Below are positions 1 through 9,164 of a stretch of 12,133 bases of DNA, piece by piece (positions within the stretch are counted from its first letter, which is position 1; each line of letters opens with the position of its first letter). The stretch is from Clostridiales bacterium (GTDB taxonomy: Bacteria > Bacillota > Clostridia > Oscillospirales > QAMX01), in NCBI GenBank assembly GCA_003149835.1, contig QAMX01000143.1, positions 1-12,133 of the forward strand, written 5' to 3'. The notes under the pieces were generated by a model, which was not told where the DNA came from, did no database searches, and was given only the letters and a program-made list of their open reading frames with translations. A program made the position numbers and the translations under genes.

Positions 1-70
<70 letters not shown>

Positions 71-81
71 TAAAATCAGAG

Positions 82-120
82 CGGTAGATACGATGGGAAA
101 CCATGGTATTTACCGTTTTT
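82..120 (+). terminator. Intrinsic terminator of the tRNA-Cys transcript
   Basis: The left arm CGGTAGATACGATGG (82-96) and right arm CCATGGTATTTACCG (101-115) form a 15-bp stem with one G.U pair and one G-G mismatch around a GAAA tetraloop. TTTTT follows directly at 116-120, with more T-rich sequence after that. This is the classic rho-independent layout. It starts 11 bases after the tRNA, so the tRNA is the last gene of its plus-strand unit. Confidence 0.85.
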
Positions 121-347
121 ATTTGTCTGTTTTTTCAAGGAGGGAGACAGAGTTCCCGAATCCGGCGAAGTATACAGGGATTCTATGGCGTGTGCGCGCC
201 GCTACGGTACGGATCCGCCGGAGCCATTCAGCATGGAACAGCGCGAAGTATGGATATCTGAACAGAAATACCCGGTTCTGTGCATCGCCGGAACAGAGGC
301 TTTCTCCGAAAATGCCGACTGGATTATAAGAGAGTATATGCAAATAC
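121..347. other. Gene-free stretch, no supportable feature
   Basis: Overlapping short open frames of 74-79 codons exist on both strands here, but none has a recognisable motif and they shadow one another. One plus-strand frame (185-409) has an ATG preceded by a weak AGGGA. It runs through both arms of the inverted repeat and ends inside it, which argues against a gene. A strong Shine-Dalgarno-like AAGGAGGG at 138-145 has no start codon at a usable distance. The stretch may hold remnants of a decayed gene, but I cannot show that. Confidence 0.4.
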
Positions 348-410
348 GTCATCCCCATAGAATAGCGCTTGCAACTACCCAGATTTCAAGCACTATTCTA
401 TGGGGATGAT
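348..410. repeat. Long imperfect inverted repeat (large hairpin) at the 3' end of the minus-strand array
   Basis: The arm at 348-371 pairs with the arm at 387-410: 24 positions with one C-A mismatch and one G.T wobble, around a 15-base loop (372-386). The core half-site ATCCCCATAGAATAG is matched perfectly by CTATTCTATGGGGAT. It starts 20 bases after the stop codon of the last minus-strand gene and lies between two converging units. No U-tract abuts the stem on either strand: the nearest plus-strand T run is at 427-432, and the minus side continues GACGTATTTGC. It is therefore not a standard intrinsic terminator. It may be an mRNA 3' end stabiliser or a dispersed palindromic element. Confidence 0.7.
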
Positions 411-430
411 ATTACGGCAAAACAGATTTT

Positions 431-1108
431 TTATTGGTCCTTATCGTCTATGTTGTGCTTTGTACCGACAGCGAGCTTGACGGCAAGAGGCTCGTCTTTA
501 TTTTTCTTGATCATCAGCGCGACCTGAGCGATACAGGCGAAAATCGCAATCGCAGCCGCCATGACGATGGCAATATACAGGCTCGTTTCCAATTTGGCTA
601 TCGTCGCTTCGCCGCGGTTCTCTGCAAACATAAACGCAATATAGGAGTTGATAAAATCGAGGATCAGATAGATCACACAGGCCGGCAGGACGTATTTAAA
701 CGCGTTTGTAAAGTAATAGCGTTTGGCTGCAAAGTTATAACGCACATGCAGATAGCTCAGCAGCAGCGGCAGACCGACCGCAGCGATCATCGCGTTGATA
801 AAGACGATCACATCCCGTCCGGCCAGACCGAAGCTCCGGGTTCCCGGAATAAACGCGAAAACGCTGACGATAAACCACGCGACACAATAGATCAGCTCAA
901 AAAGGAGAACCGGAAAATAGGTGATAAACGTCGCCCGGGACGAATCGCGCCAGATTTTCAGCGTATTTTTGAGGACGCCGCCCTCACCGTAGCGCTCGGC
1001 GAATTCACGGTCGATCTCCTCCTGCGATTTCTGTACGACCGGAGGTTCGTACTGTTTTTTCTGTGTGCGTTTGTTTTGATACTGTTTTTTTCCCTTGTTC
1101 TTTCCCAT
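431..1108 (-). CDS. Unrecognised four-helix membrane protein, 225 aa
   Basis: I do not recognise the family. The first ~55 residues are hydrophilic, very lysine-rich at the start (MGKNKGKKQYQNKRTQKKQY) and then acidic and charged. Four strongly hydrophobic segments follow at about residues 62-88, 99-121, 137-162 and 176-200. The tail of ~25 residues is charged (KKNKDEP... DDKDQ). The basic N-terminus suggests that both ends are cytoplasmic. No catalytic motif is visible. The ATG at 1108 lies one base after the stop of the upstream SLH gene, so the two are almost certainly co-transcribed and probably translationally coupled; an AGGCGG-like site lies within the end of that gene. It is the last gene of the array, and a large hairpin follows 20 bases after its TAA. 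An A7 run lies early in the gene. It is clearly a protein-coding gene, but its function is unknown. Confidence 0.82.
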   Translation of the reverse strand: MGKNKGKKQYQNKRTQKKQYEPPVVQKSQEEIDREFAERYGEGGVLKNTLKIWRDSSRATFITYFPVLLFELIYCVAWFIVSVFAFIPGTRSFGLAGRDVIVFINAMIAAVGLPLLLSYLHVRYNFAAKRYYFTNAFKYVLPACVIYLILDFINSYIAFMFAENRGEATIAKLETSLYIAIVMAAAIAIFACIAQVALMIKKNKDEPLAVKLAVGTKHNIDDKDQ

Positions 1109-1109
1109 C

Positions 1110-2420
1110 TCAAACCGCCTGTTCCGCCCGGATCAGCTGATCCAGGGCGCTTATAAGATCTTTTTTCAGGAGAGTGCCGTCTGCCGGCGGCTTCCAATCC
1201 AATCGCTTCCCCGCCGCCGCCTTGTCCAGAAAAACGGCGAAGCTGTGCGGCGTCATCGCGGCCTGCCGGTGTCCCAGCGGCCAGCCGACCTCATAGCCGT
1301 AAAACATCCCCGCTGAAACCGCGCTTCCCGGCGACATCAGGAACTCTTTCTCGCTTCTTCGATTGAGCGGAAAAACCGGCTCCGTCTTTTTCAGGCGCGA
1401 AAGCATATAGTCGCGCATGATATTCGGCGGGACAAGCATCGCATACAGCTCTTCGCGCGTCACCGCTGCGTTCGGGCGAAACGCACTGTCACGGCAGCAA
1501 ACGGTATAGCCGCGATCCAGCATCGCTTTCGCCGCGGCAAACGCTTCATCCTCCGCCGTCAAATCCGAAAACGGAGAGCGCGCCAAAAGCCCGTCCACAG
1601 TCGTCAGCTCGTATCCGTTGTCTTTCAGCAGCGCCAGCAGCCGCCGGATGACGAGCGGAGCGACCGGCTCTTTGAGCCGCGGGCTTTTGCCGCCGTCCAA
1701 GCGGACAACCTTGCCGTCAAAATACGCGGCGTTGGCGTTCAGCCTCGCCCGAAAAGCGCGCAGAATCCGTTCCGCCTCCGCCTTTTCATCCTCGCCCGTA
1801 TAGAACTGCGCGCCAAAGGAATGCGCGGGGACGAGACAGTCAAGGCCGAGCGCGTTGCAGACATCGTATACCGATCGGCCGTCGGCGATCAGCGCCGCGC
1901 CAAACGGCGGCAGATACGCGGTCGCGCCGGCTCCCTGCGCGGCGAGCAGCTCGGTCAGACGCTGTAAATCGTCAAACGACTCCTCGGCCGTCATAAACGC
2001 CCTGCGCTTGGAAAAAAACGCCCTGCCGTTCGGGATGAAGCGATATCCTCCTGCGGCGGCCGCGCAGCCTGAGCGTAGAATCTCGGCGACCAGCTCGGGG
2101 CAGGCGGCGGCGCCGCCCTGCGCGTCCGCCTCAAAGTCCGGCAAATGCGCGTATCGAATGCCGCGGCCGGATTCACGCAGGCGTCTGCCGCGCCTGTCCG
2201 GGTAGTTTTCAGCCGTCGAACCGTAAAGCGCAAAGGTCGCCCGCGCCTCTGCCTCCCGAAGCGCCGCTGTCAGAGACTCGGTCACCCCGCCATAAGCGCA
2301 TGGGCTTTCGTCAAAAACAAGCGCGCAGGCGCGGCGTCGCTTGACCGGAGCGACGCGTGAAACCCGCCGCGCCGGGGACAGCATCCGCATACCGGCGCTG
2401 TCGCTGAATATGCTCCCCAT
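1110..2420 (-). CDS. Degenerate polysaccharide-deacetylase (NodB-like) protein with C-terminal SLH repeats
   Basis: Residues ~30-280 follow the NodB/polysaccharide deacetylase fold. ALVFDESP (33-40) sits where active members have TFDDGP. Next come TESLTAALREAEARATFALYG (47-67), a PPFGA segment (171-175) in the position of the RPPYG-type motif, and a closing KDNGYELTTVDGLL (266-279). The HxxxH metal-binding motif is absent: the aligned GGYRFIP stretch has Gly124 and Phe128, and the second Asp of the DD pair is Glu38. It is therefore probably not an active deacetylase. Residues ~283-331 (PFSDLTAEDEAF... FRPNAAVTREELYAMLV) are a clear SLH repeat, and ~365-404 (GYEVGWPLG... MTPHSFAVFLDK) resembles a second. 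SLH domains normally bind secondary cell-wall polymers outside the cell, yet no signal peptide or membrane helix is visible. The ATG has AAGGA just upstream and an in-frame TAA nine bases before it, so no longer ATG start exists. Gap to the clp gene is 115 bp. Substrate and location are unknown. Confidence 0.8.
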   Translation of the reverse strand: MGSIFSDSAGMRMLSPARRVSRVAPVKRRRACALVFDESPCAYGGVTESLTAALREAEARATFALYGSTAENYPDRRGRRLRESGRGIRYAHLPDFEADAQGGAAACPELVAEILRSGCAAAAGGYRFIPNGRAFFSKRRAFMTAEESFDDLQRLTELLAAQGAGATAYLPPFGAALIADGRSVYDVCNALGLDCLVPAHSFGAQFYTGEDEKAEAERILRAFRARLNANAAYFDGKVVRLDGGKSPRLKEPVAPLVIRRLLALLKDNGYELTTVDGLLARSPFSDLTAEDEAFAAAKAMLDRGYTVCCRDSAFRPNAAVTREELYAMLVPPNIMRDYMLSRLKKTEPVFPLNRRSEKEFLMSPGSAVSAGMFYGYEVGWPLGHRQAAMTPHSFAVFLDKAAAGKRLDWKPPADGTLLKKDLISALDQLIRAEQAV

Positions 2421-2535
2421 ATGTCCTTAACGAATCCTTTCTCCGCCGCCAGGCCGGAACCGCCCGCCGTGCAGATGAGATTTCCCTGTGCGGCTTTTTC
2501 CCACAAAATAGGCGGAAAACAGACGTGAAAGGCGC

Positions 2536-4839
<2,304 letters not shown>

Positions 4840-4915
4840 GATTCTGTCCTTTCTTTACCGGAAGCTCTCCCGTCCAGCGGGGACTCCCCTGCAAATCTTA
4901 TCAAAAATCCGCCGG

Positions 4916-4935
4916 GAAAACGCCGCAGCGTTTTC
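4916..4935 (-). promoter_or_regulatory. Perfect hairpin at the pgsA/clp junction
   Basis: GAAAACGC and GCGTTTTC pair perfectly over 8 bp around a 4-base loop, overlapping the last bases of the pgsA stop codon. On the transcribed (minus) strand the stem is followed, eight bases later, by ATTTTTGAT. This could be a leaky terminator or attenuator that lowers clp expression relative to pgsA. The U-run is too distant for a strong intrinsic terminator. The remaining ~75 bp before clp also contains a GGGGAGTCCCC palindrome. Confidence 0.4.
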
Positions 4936-5515
4936 AGTCTTTGAGTTTCCCCGAGCGGTCGTCAAGCACAATTTTTTTCTTTCTCAGGCAGCGGACATAG
5001 CGGATGAAATACACCACCAGCGCGGCGAGCGCCAGCGCCGTCACAACGGCAAACAGCGTTGGAAACAGCTTCGGCACGGTCTTAGCGGCTGTGGAATGGA
5101 AGAAAATCGCCGCGCAAATCGTCGCCGAAACCAAAAATGAGACGATCTTGCCGTACAAATTCGAGGGAATCACGTCGTCAAGCTTATTGACCATGAACAT
5201 CCCGCCCAAAATCATCAGCAGCTCCTTGGCCAGAAAGACCACTAACAGCGCCGTTGGGATAATTTCCTTAAACGTCAGGCACGCCAGAGCGGTCAGCTGC
5301 AACAGCTTGTCTGCCAGCGGGTCGAGGATCCGCCCAAATTTCGTAATCTGATGCCAGCGTCGCGCGAGATAGCCGTCAATCACGTCGGTTAGAGCCGCTG
5401 CGACGAAAACGATACCCGCAAAAAGATCCGCATATTCCATCGACGACATATAGAGCACCGCGAAGCATGGAACAAGCATCAACCTGAATAGTGAGAGGAT
5501 ATTGGGGATATTCAC
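4934..5515 (-). CDS. pgsA: CDP-diacylglycerol--glycerol-3-phosphate 3-phosphatidyltransferase (phosphatidylglycerophosphate synthase)
   Basis: The enzyme transfers a phosphatidyl group from CDP-diacylglycerol to sn-glycerol-3-phosphate, the committed step to phosphatidylglycerol and cardiolipin in the cytoplasmic membrane. The CDP-alcohol phosphatidyltransferase signature DxxDGxxAR(x8)GxxxDxxxD is complete: Asp44, Asp47, Gly48, Ala51, Arg52, Gly61, Asp65, Asp69. The start MNIPNILSLFRLMLVPCF is typical of PgsA, and hydrophobic helices follow through residue ~170. The length of 193 residues fits the family. Translation starts at GTG (5513-5515) with AAGGA about 12 bases upstream, a long spacer that may mean modest translation. 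It sits 43 bp after cvpA and 94 bp before clp in the same unit. Another CDP-alcohol phosphatidyltransferase (for example a phosphatidylserine or cardiolipin synthase) is possible but less likely from the N-terminus and length. Confidence 0.92.
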   Translation of the reverse strand: MNIPNILSLFRLMLVPCFAVLYMSSMEYADLFAGIVFVAAALTDVIDGYLARRWHQITKFGRILDPLADKLLQLTALACLTFKEIIPTALLVVFLAKELLMILGGMFMVNKLDDVIPSNLYGKIVSFLVSATICAAIFFHSTAAKTVPKLFPTLFAVVTALALAALVVYFIRYVRCLRKKKIVLDDRSGKLKD

Positions 5516-5558
5516 AAAAAAGCGCCGTCCTTTCCACAGGATTGTTTTTCTTTCTCTG

Positions 5559-6239
5559 TCAACCGAATAAACTCATAAACGGGTTCACATGGCGCAGCAA
5601 GCCGATCATAAACGATTTGTCGCAGATGCGCTCCGTCAATGAAACGTCCAGGCTCGCATCCAGCAGCGGAAAGCTCCAAACCATAATAAAAACGATCACA
5701 AACGCGGACAGCAGCCCTACGACGGCTCCGGCCGCCAGTCCGGTCGCATGGTTGACCGTGCTCAGTACGGGCAGCTCAAACACGTTGTTGACCAACGTTG
5801 TCAACAGGATTGTAATCAGCCAAAAAACGATCAGGAGAAACGCAAAGAGCAAAACCTCTGTCAGCAGCCGGTCGATCGCGGGCGTGACCTGTCTGGTGAT
5901 CGATTCATTGGCTGTCTGCGCCGTGGAGCCGACGAACTCCTCAATGCTGCGCGCCGCCTTATCGGGAAAGCCCCAATCGGTCAACAGCTCGGCCAGCGAC
6001 ATGTTTTCCAGCTTTTCGATGTTGATGTTCAGATAAGAGGCCAGCTTTGTGCCGATACCGGGCATCGGCAGCGCGTTTGAAAGCGAGGCCGCGAGCGCGC
6101 CGGAGACCGTTTTCGCCAGCACGACCGAAATCAGCAGCAGACCGAATTTAACCGCCGTCTTGACGATCCCCCGTTTATATCCCATCCACGCCGATAAAAA
6201 TATGATCAGAATCAGTATGAAATCAACGATCAGAGCCAT
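5559..6239 (-). CDS. CvpA family membrane protein
   Basis: This is a 226-residue integral membrane protein with hydrophobic helices at about 2-18, 26-48, 128-150 and 167-189. The start, DFILILIIFLSAWMGYKRG (6-24), matches the CvpA pattern of a first helix ending in GxxRG. The fourth helix has the glycine-rich NHATGLAAGAVVGLLSAF pattern that closes CvpA domains. The central region (~55-125) is hydrophilic and predicted outside or in a large loop. CvpA proteins were named for colicin V production in E. coli, but their molecular role is unsettled, and Gram-positive members are linked to the envelope. The ribosome binding site is strong (GGAGG, five bases before ATG). It lies 27 bp downstream of the DUF5711-like gene, and the pairing suggests a shared envelope role (inference). 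Confidence 0.85.
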   Translation of the reverse strand: MALIVDFILILIIFLSAWMGYKRGIVKTAVKFGLLLISVVLAKTVSGALAASLSNALPMPGIGTKLASYLNINIEKLENMSLAELLTDWGFPDKAARSIEEFVGSTAQTANESITRQVTPAIDRLLTEVLLFAFLLIVFWLITILLTTLVNNVFELPVLSTVNHATGLAAGAVVGLLSAFVIVFIMVWSFPLLDASLDVSLTERICDKSFMIGLLRHVNPFMSLFG

Positions 6240-6266
6240 TGTGACCTCCGTTTTTTCAGCAGGGCG

Positions 6267-7499
6267 TCAGGCAATAAAAATCTCCTGCGCGGTAATCATT
6301 ACCAGCTTATTATTCTTCATCATGACGATATTCGTGACGCCCGGCTCAGGAGAGATATATTTTTTAATCGCCAGCGCCGAATCATACAGGCGAATCTGGT
6401 TTCCTGTGAGGATCGCGATCATGCCGTTATTGGCGGTCATCGCCTGAATGTCGCATTTCAGCGCAACCTCGGCCGTTTTGGCCCCGTCTCCACCGATTCG
6501 AATCAACCGGTATTTCGCCGTCACATCGCTCGTCACATCGAGCAGGATATACATGCCGTCGCCGTCGGCGGCAAGCCCCGCGACCTTTTCGCCCTGAAAG
6601 CTGACGCGAGAAAGAATCGTCCCGTCCCACGCGGCGCTTACCGCATCGGCGTCGGTTACGATCAGAAAACCGCCCGCATTCTCCCTCAGCGCGACGACCG
6701 GCGAACCGCCCAGCTCGACTACGGCGGCGACGCCCTCCTTCTGCAAATCAAAAAGCAGCACGGCCGAGCAGAGCTTGGACGCCTTTGTGTAAACCGCAGC
6801 GACGGCAAGACGGCGCCCGTCCGCCGACACGATACCGGCAGAGGCAAAATACTCCGGCGTTTTCCACGTATAGATTCTGTTCAGATATTTATCATACACG
6901 GTCACGGCGCATTTATACCCCTCGCATTCCGTCACGGCGGCGATGACACCGTCCCGGTTGACGCTTAGGCCGATTGTCGTCCCGAGCGTCTCTCCTTCGG
7001 CCAGTATGCCGGACGGACCGGCGCTGACAACCGTTTTTCCGCCGCGGTCGTAAACGGCAAAGCTATTCTCCGCCACGGCGACGGCGGGCTTATTCAGCGC
7101 CACCTCTTCCATGAAACCCTCCGCGCCGTCCTCCGTCGCATAGCGCACGCTCGTCGTCGTGACCACCGCGAGCCCCGACGCAAAGGGCACGTACTGCGCC
7201 GTATTTCCGGTGACGATATCCATAGCGCCGCCGATCTTCATCAGCGATTTGCTGTTGTCGCGGACGGTCACGGCTTTTTGAAAGCTCTCCGGCTTGAAAA
7301 CGTCCCAGTAACGGTAAATACAGACGGCTCCCAGAATCACCACCGCCGCCAGCGCGGCGACCGCCACGCTCTTTTTGACCACGGAGCGCACCTTATTCTG
7401 CCGTTTGCGCCGGCGCAGCTTCTGCGAAATCCGGTCGGCGGCGCTGAGCTGTTCGGACGGCTCTCCCGCATTTTTTCTGTTGTCCGTCTGATCCGTCAT
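6267..7499 (-). CDS. DUF5711-like membrane-anchored beta-propeller protein
   Basis: This 410-residue protein has a hydrophilic cytoplasmic start that becomes very basic (RRRKRQNKVRSVVKK, 30-44). One transmembrane helix follows at ~44-62. The remaining ~340 residues are built from repeated short beta-strand units with alternating hydrophobics and turns such as DGAEG, DRGGK, DKYLNR, SADGRR, WDGT, DGDGM, reminiscent of WD40/PQQ-like propeller blades. Topology is N-in, C-out, so the propeller should face the outside. I match it from memory to the DUF5711 family of Clostridia, often beside cvpA; the exact family name is the uncertain part. The start is well set: AAGGAGG eight bases before ATG. It lies 21 bp after truA and 27 bp before cvpA. 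No enzyme residues are evident, so a scaffold or sensor role is possible but unproven. Confidence 0.78.
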   Translation of the reverse strand: MTDQTDNRKNAGEPSEQLSAADRISQKLRRRKRQNKVRSVVKKSVAVAALAAVVILGAVCIYRYWDVFKPESFQKAVTVRDNSKSLMKIGGAMDIVTGNTAQYVPFASGLAVVTTTSVRYATEDGAEGFMEEVALNKPAVAVAENSFAVYDRGGKTVVSAGPSGILAEGETLGTTIGLSVNRDGVIAAVTECEGYKCAVTVYDKYLNRIYTWKTPEYFASAGIVSADGRRLAVAAVYTKASKLCSAVLLFDLQKEGVAAVVELGGSPVVALRENAGGFLIVTDADAVSAAWDGTILSRVSFQGEKVAGLAADGDGMYILLDVTSDVTAKYRLIRIGGDGAKTAEVALKCDIQAMTANNGMIAILTGNQIRLYDSALAIKKYISPEPGVTNIVMMKNNKLVMITAQEIFIA

Positions 7500-7520
7500 G
7501 CCGCCCGCCTCCTTCGCTTT

Positions 7521-8288
7521 TCAGATGATTTTCTGCGCCTCGCCGTCCGGATACCAGATCCGGTTCAAATACAGTCCGTACGGCGGCAGGGTAACGCCCG
7601 CCAACGTGCGGTCTCCCGATTGAAGAATCTCCGGCATGCCGCCGGCCGAAATCCTGCCGTCTGAGACGGCGATCAGCGTCCCCGCGATGATACGCACCAT
7701 ATTGTAGAGAAAGCCGTCCGCCGAGACGGTGACGACAGCCATGCCGCCCCGCTCCTCCACGCCGCAGGAAAACACCGTGCGTCTGGTGTCTTTCACCGTG
7801 CCGCCGGCCGCCATAAAAGCCCGAAAATCGTGCCGGCCGCAGAGCGCGAGCGCCGCCCTGTTCATCAGGCTGACATTGAGCGGATACGGGTGATAGAGCG
7901 CGCGCCGGTATAAAAACGGATCCGGCGCCCTGCCCCCGTAGATCTTGTAAACATATTCCTTTTTTACGCAGGAAAAGCGCGCGTGGAATTCCGGGGCGAC
8001 GTCCGCCGCGCGGACGACGGCGATGTCCGGCGGCAGAAACGGCCGCATGGCCGCGGGAAATCGCTCGGCCGGAATCGTACAGCCTGAAAAAAAGTTGGCG
8101 ACATAGGCGTTGGCATGAACGCCGGCGTCGGTTCTCGAACAGCCGGCAACGCCCTTGGGGATTTTTTCGCCTGTGAGCCGCCTGAGCGCCTGTTCCAAAA
8201 GCTCCTGTACCGTAAGAGCGTTCTGCTGCGTCTGCCAGCCGTGGTAGCGCGCCCCGTCGTATCGCAGCAGCAGCGCGATGTTCCTCAT
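7521..8288 (-). CDS. truA: tRNA pseudouridine(38-40) synthase TruA
   Basis: TruA isomerises uridines 38, 39 and 40 in the anticodon stem-loop of many tRNAs. The protein has the typical start MRNIALLLRYDGARYHGWQ and the catalytic motif GCSRTDAGVHA with the nucleophile Asp54. Further conserved blocks are KKEYVYKI, the HDFRAF segment and DGFLYNMVRIIAGTL near the C-terminus. The length of 255 residues is normal for the family. The frame is open a further 65 codons upstream, but that extension overlaps ecfT and is low-complexity and unlike TruA. ATG at 8288 has GGAG eight bases upstream and starts exactly where TruA proteins start. It follows ecfT by 13 bp, the usual Gram-positive order ecfA1-ecfA2-ecfT-truA. 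Confidence 0.97.
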   Translation of the reverse strand: MRNIALLLRYDGARYHGWQTQQNALTVQELLEQALRRLTGEKIPKGVAGCSRTDAGVHANAYVANFFSGCTIPAERFPAAMRPFLPPDIAVVRAADVAPEFHARFSCVKKEYVYKIYGGRAPDPFLYRRALYHPYPLNVSLMNRAALALCGRHDFRAFMAAGGTVKDTRRTVFSCGVEERGGMAVVTVSADGFLYNMVRIIAGTLIAVSDGRISAGGMPEILQSGDRTLAGVTLPPYGLYLNRIWYPDGEAQKII

Positions 8289-8301
8289 ACCGGTTTCTCC
8301 G

Positions 8302-9108
8302 TTATATCCCATAGATTCCGAGAACGATGATCCCCGCCTGAATCGCGGCGCAGACGAACAGCGCCACAAAATCCGACCAGCGCGCGCGCATGATTTTATA
8401 TTTCGTGCGCCCGTTTCCGCCGCGGTAGCAGCGGCATTCCATCGCCGTCGCCAGCTCGTCGGCGCGCCGGAAAGCGCTGACAAACAGCGGAATCAGCAGC
8501 GGGATCAGCGCTTTGGCGCGCCGGATAATGTTGCCGCTCTCGAAATCGGCGCCGCGCGCTTTTTGCGCCGACATAATTTTGTCGGTCTCATCGATCAGCG
8601 TCGGAATAAAGCGGAGCGCGATCGTCATCATCATCGCCAGCTCATGAACCGGAAATTTCACGACGCGCAGCGGCGACAGCAGCCGCTCAATCCCGTCGGT
8701 CAGCATGATCGGCGAAGTCGTATACGTCAGCATCGACGTCCCCGCGATCAGAAATACGATCCGCAGCACCATGAAAAACGCAAAGCGCAGCCCTTCTTCG
8801 GTGATTTTCAGAAATTTCCATTGGAAAATCACGTTTTCGCCCGGCGTAAAAAAAATGTTGAGCACCGCCGTAATCGCGATGAAAATGACAAGCGATTTTA
8901 AGCTTCTGACGATCAGCTTCAAGGAAATCCTCGAAGAGAAAATAACAAAGAGGAGAAGAGCGAACACGAGGAGATACCCCGCCGGCGTCTTCGCCGTGAA
9001 GACCATGACGATATAGAGAATCGTGAGGATCAGCTTGATCCGCGCGTCTAATTTGTGTATAATCGACGTTCCCGGAAAATACTGTCCGAGCGTGATATCC
9101 TTCAACAT
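8302..9108 (-). CDS. ecfT: Energy-coupling factor transporter transmembrane protein EcfT
   Basis: EcfT is the membrane scaffold that couples ATP hydrolysis by EcfA1/EcfA2 to substrate-binding S components. The N-terminus LGQYFPGTSIIHKLDARIK is family-typical, with hydrophobic segments at ~25-37, 43-58, 71-86, 110-128 and 246-266. The two coupling-helix signatures are present: ARG at 184-186 and the AMECRCYRGG block with its central Arg226. The latter is a Cys-flanked variant of the usual xRx. The ATG at 9108 gives 268 residues and the canonical MLKDITLGQY start. A GTG at 9126 would add six residues, but neither site has a strong Shine-Dalgarno; the upstream sequence of the ATG is only CGGGA. 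It lies 56 bp after ecfA2 and 13 bp before truA. Confidence 0.95.
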   Translation of the reverse strand: MLKDITLGQYFPGTSIIHKLDARIKLILTILYIVMVFTAKTPAGYLLVFALLLFVIFSSRISLKLIVRSLKSLVIFIAITAVLNIFFTPGENVIFQWKFLKITEEGLRFAFFMVLRIVFLIAGTSMLTYTTSPIMLTDGIERLLSPLRVVKFPVHELAMMMTIALRFIPTLIDETDKIMSAQKARGADFESGNIIRRAKALIPLLIPLFVSAFRRADELATAMECRCYRGGNGRTKYKIMRARWSDFVALFVCAAIQAGIIVLGIYGI

Positions 9109-9164
9109 AAATCCCGTTTGCCGCACTCCGCGAGCGCCGCCAACGCGACGCCTTTTCTCCCGCC

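Noticed and set aside
185..409. 74-codon plus-strand frame between the tRNA and the array
   Set aside because: It shadows an equally long minus-strand frame, has only a weak AGGGA site, shows no recognisable motif, and its end runs through both arms of the inverted repeat.
2282..2535. A missing signal peptide for the SLH protein encoded upstream in another frame
   Set aside because: All three minus-strand frames across the gap were read. None has a basic start followed by a hydrophobic stretch, and an in-frame TAA precedes the ATG by nine bases.
8289..8483. N-terminal extension of truA by 65 codons
   Set aside because: It overlaps ecfT in another frame, its sequence is Ser/Arg/Ala-rich noise, and the internal ATG at 8288 gives the canonical TruA start with a GGAG site.
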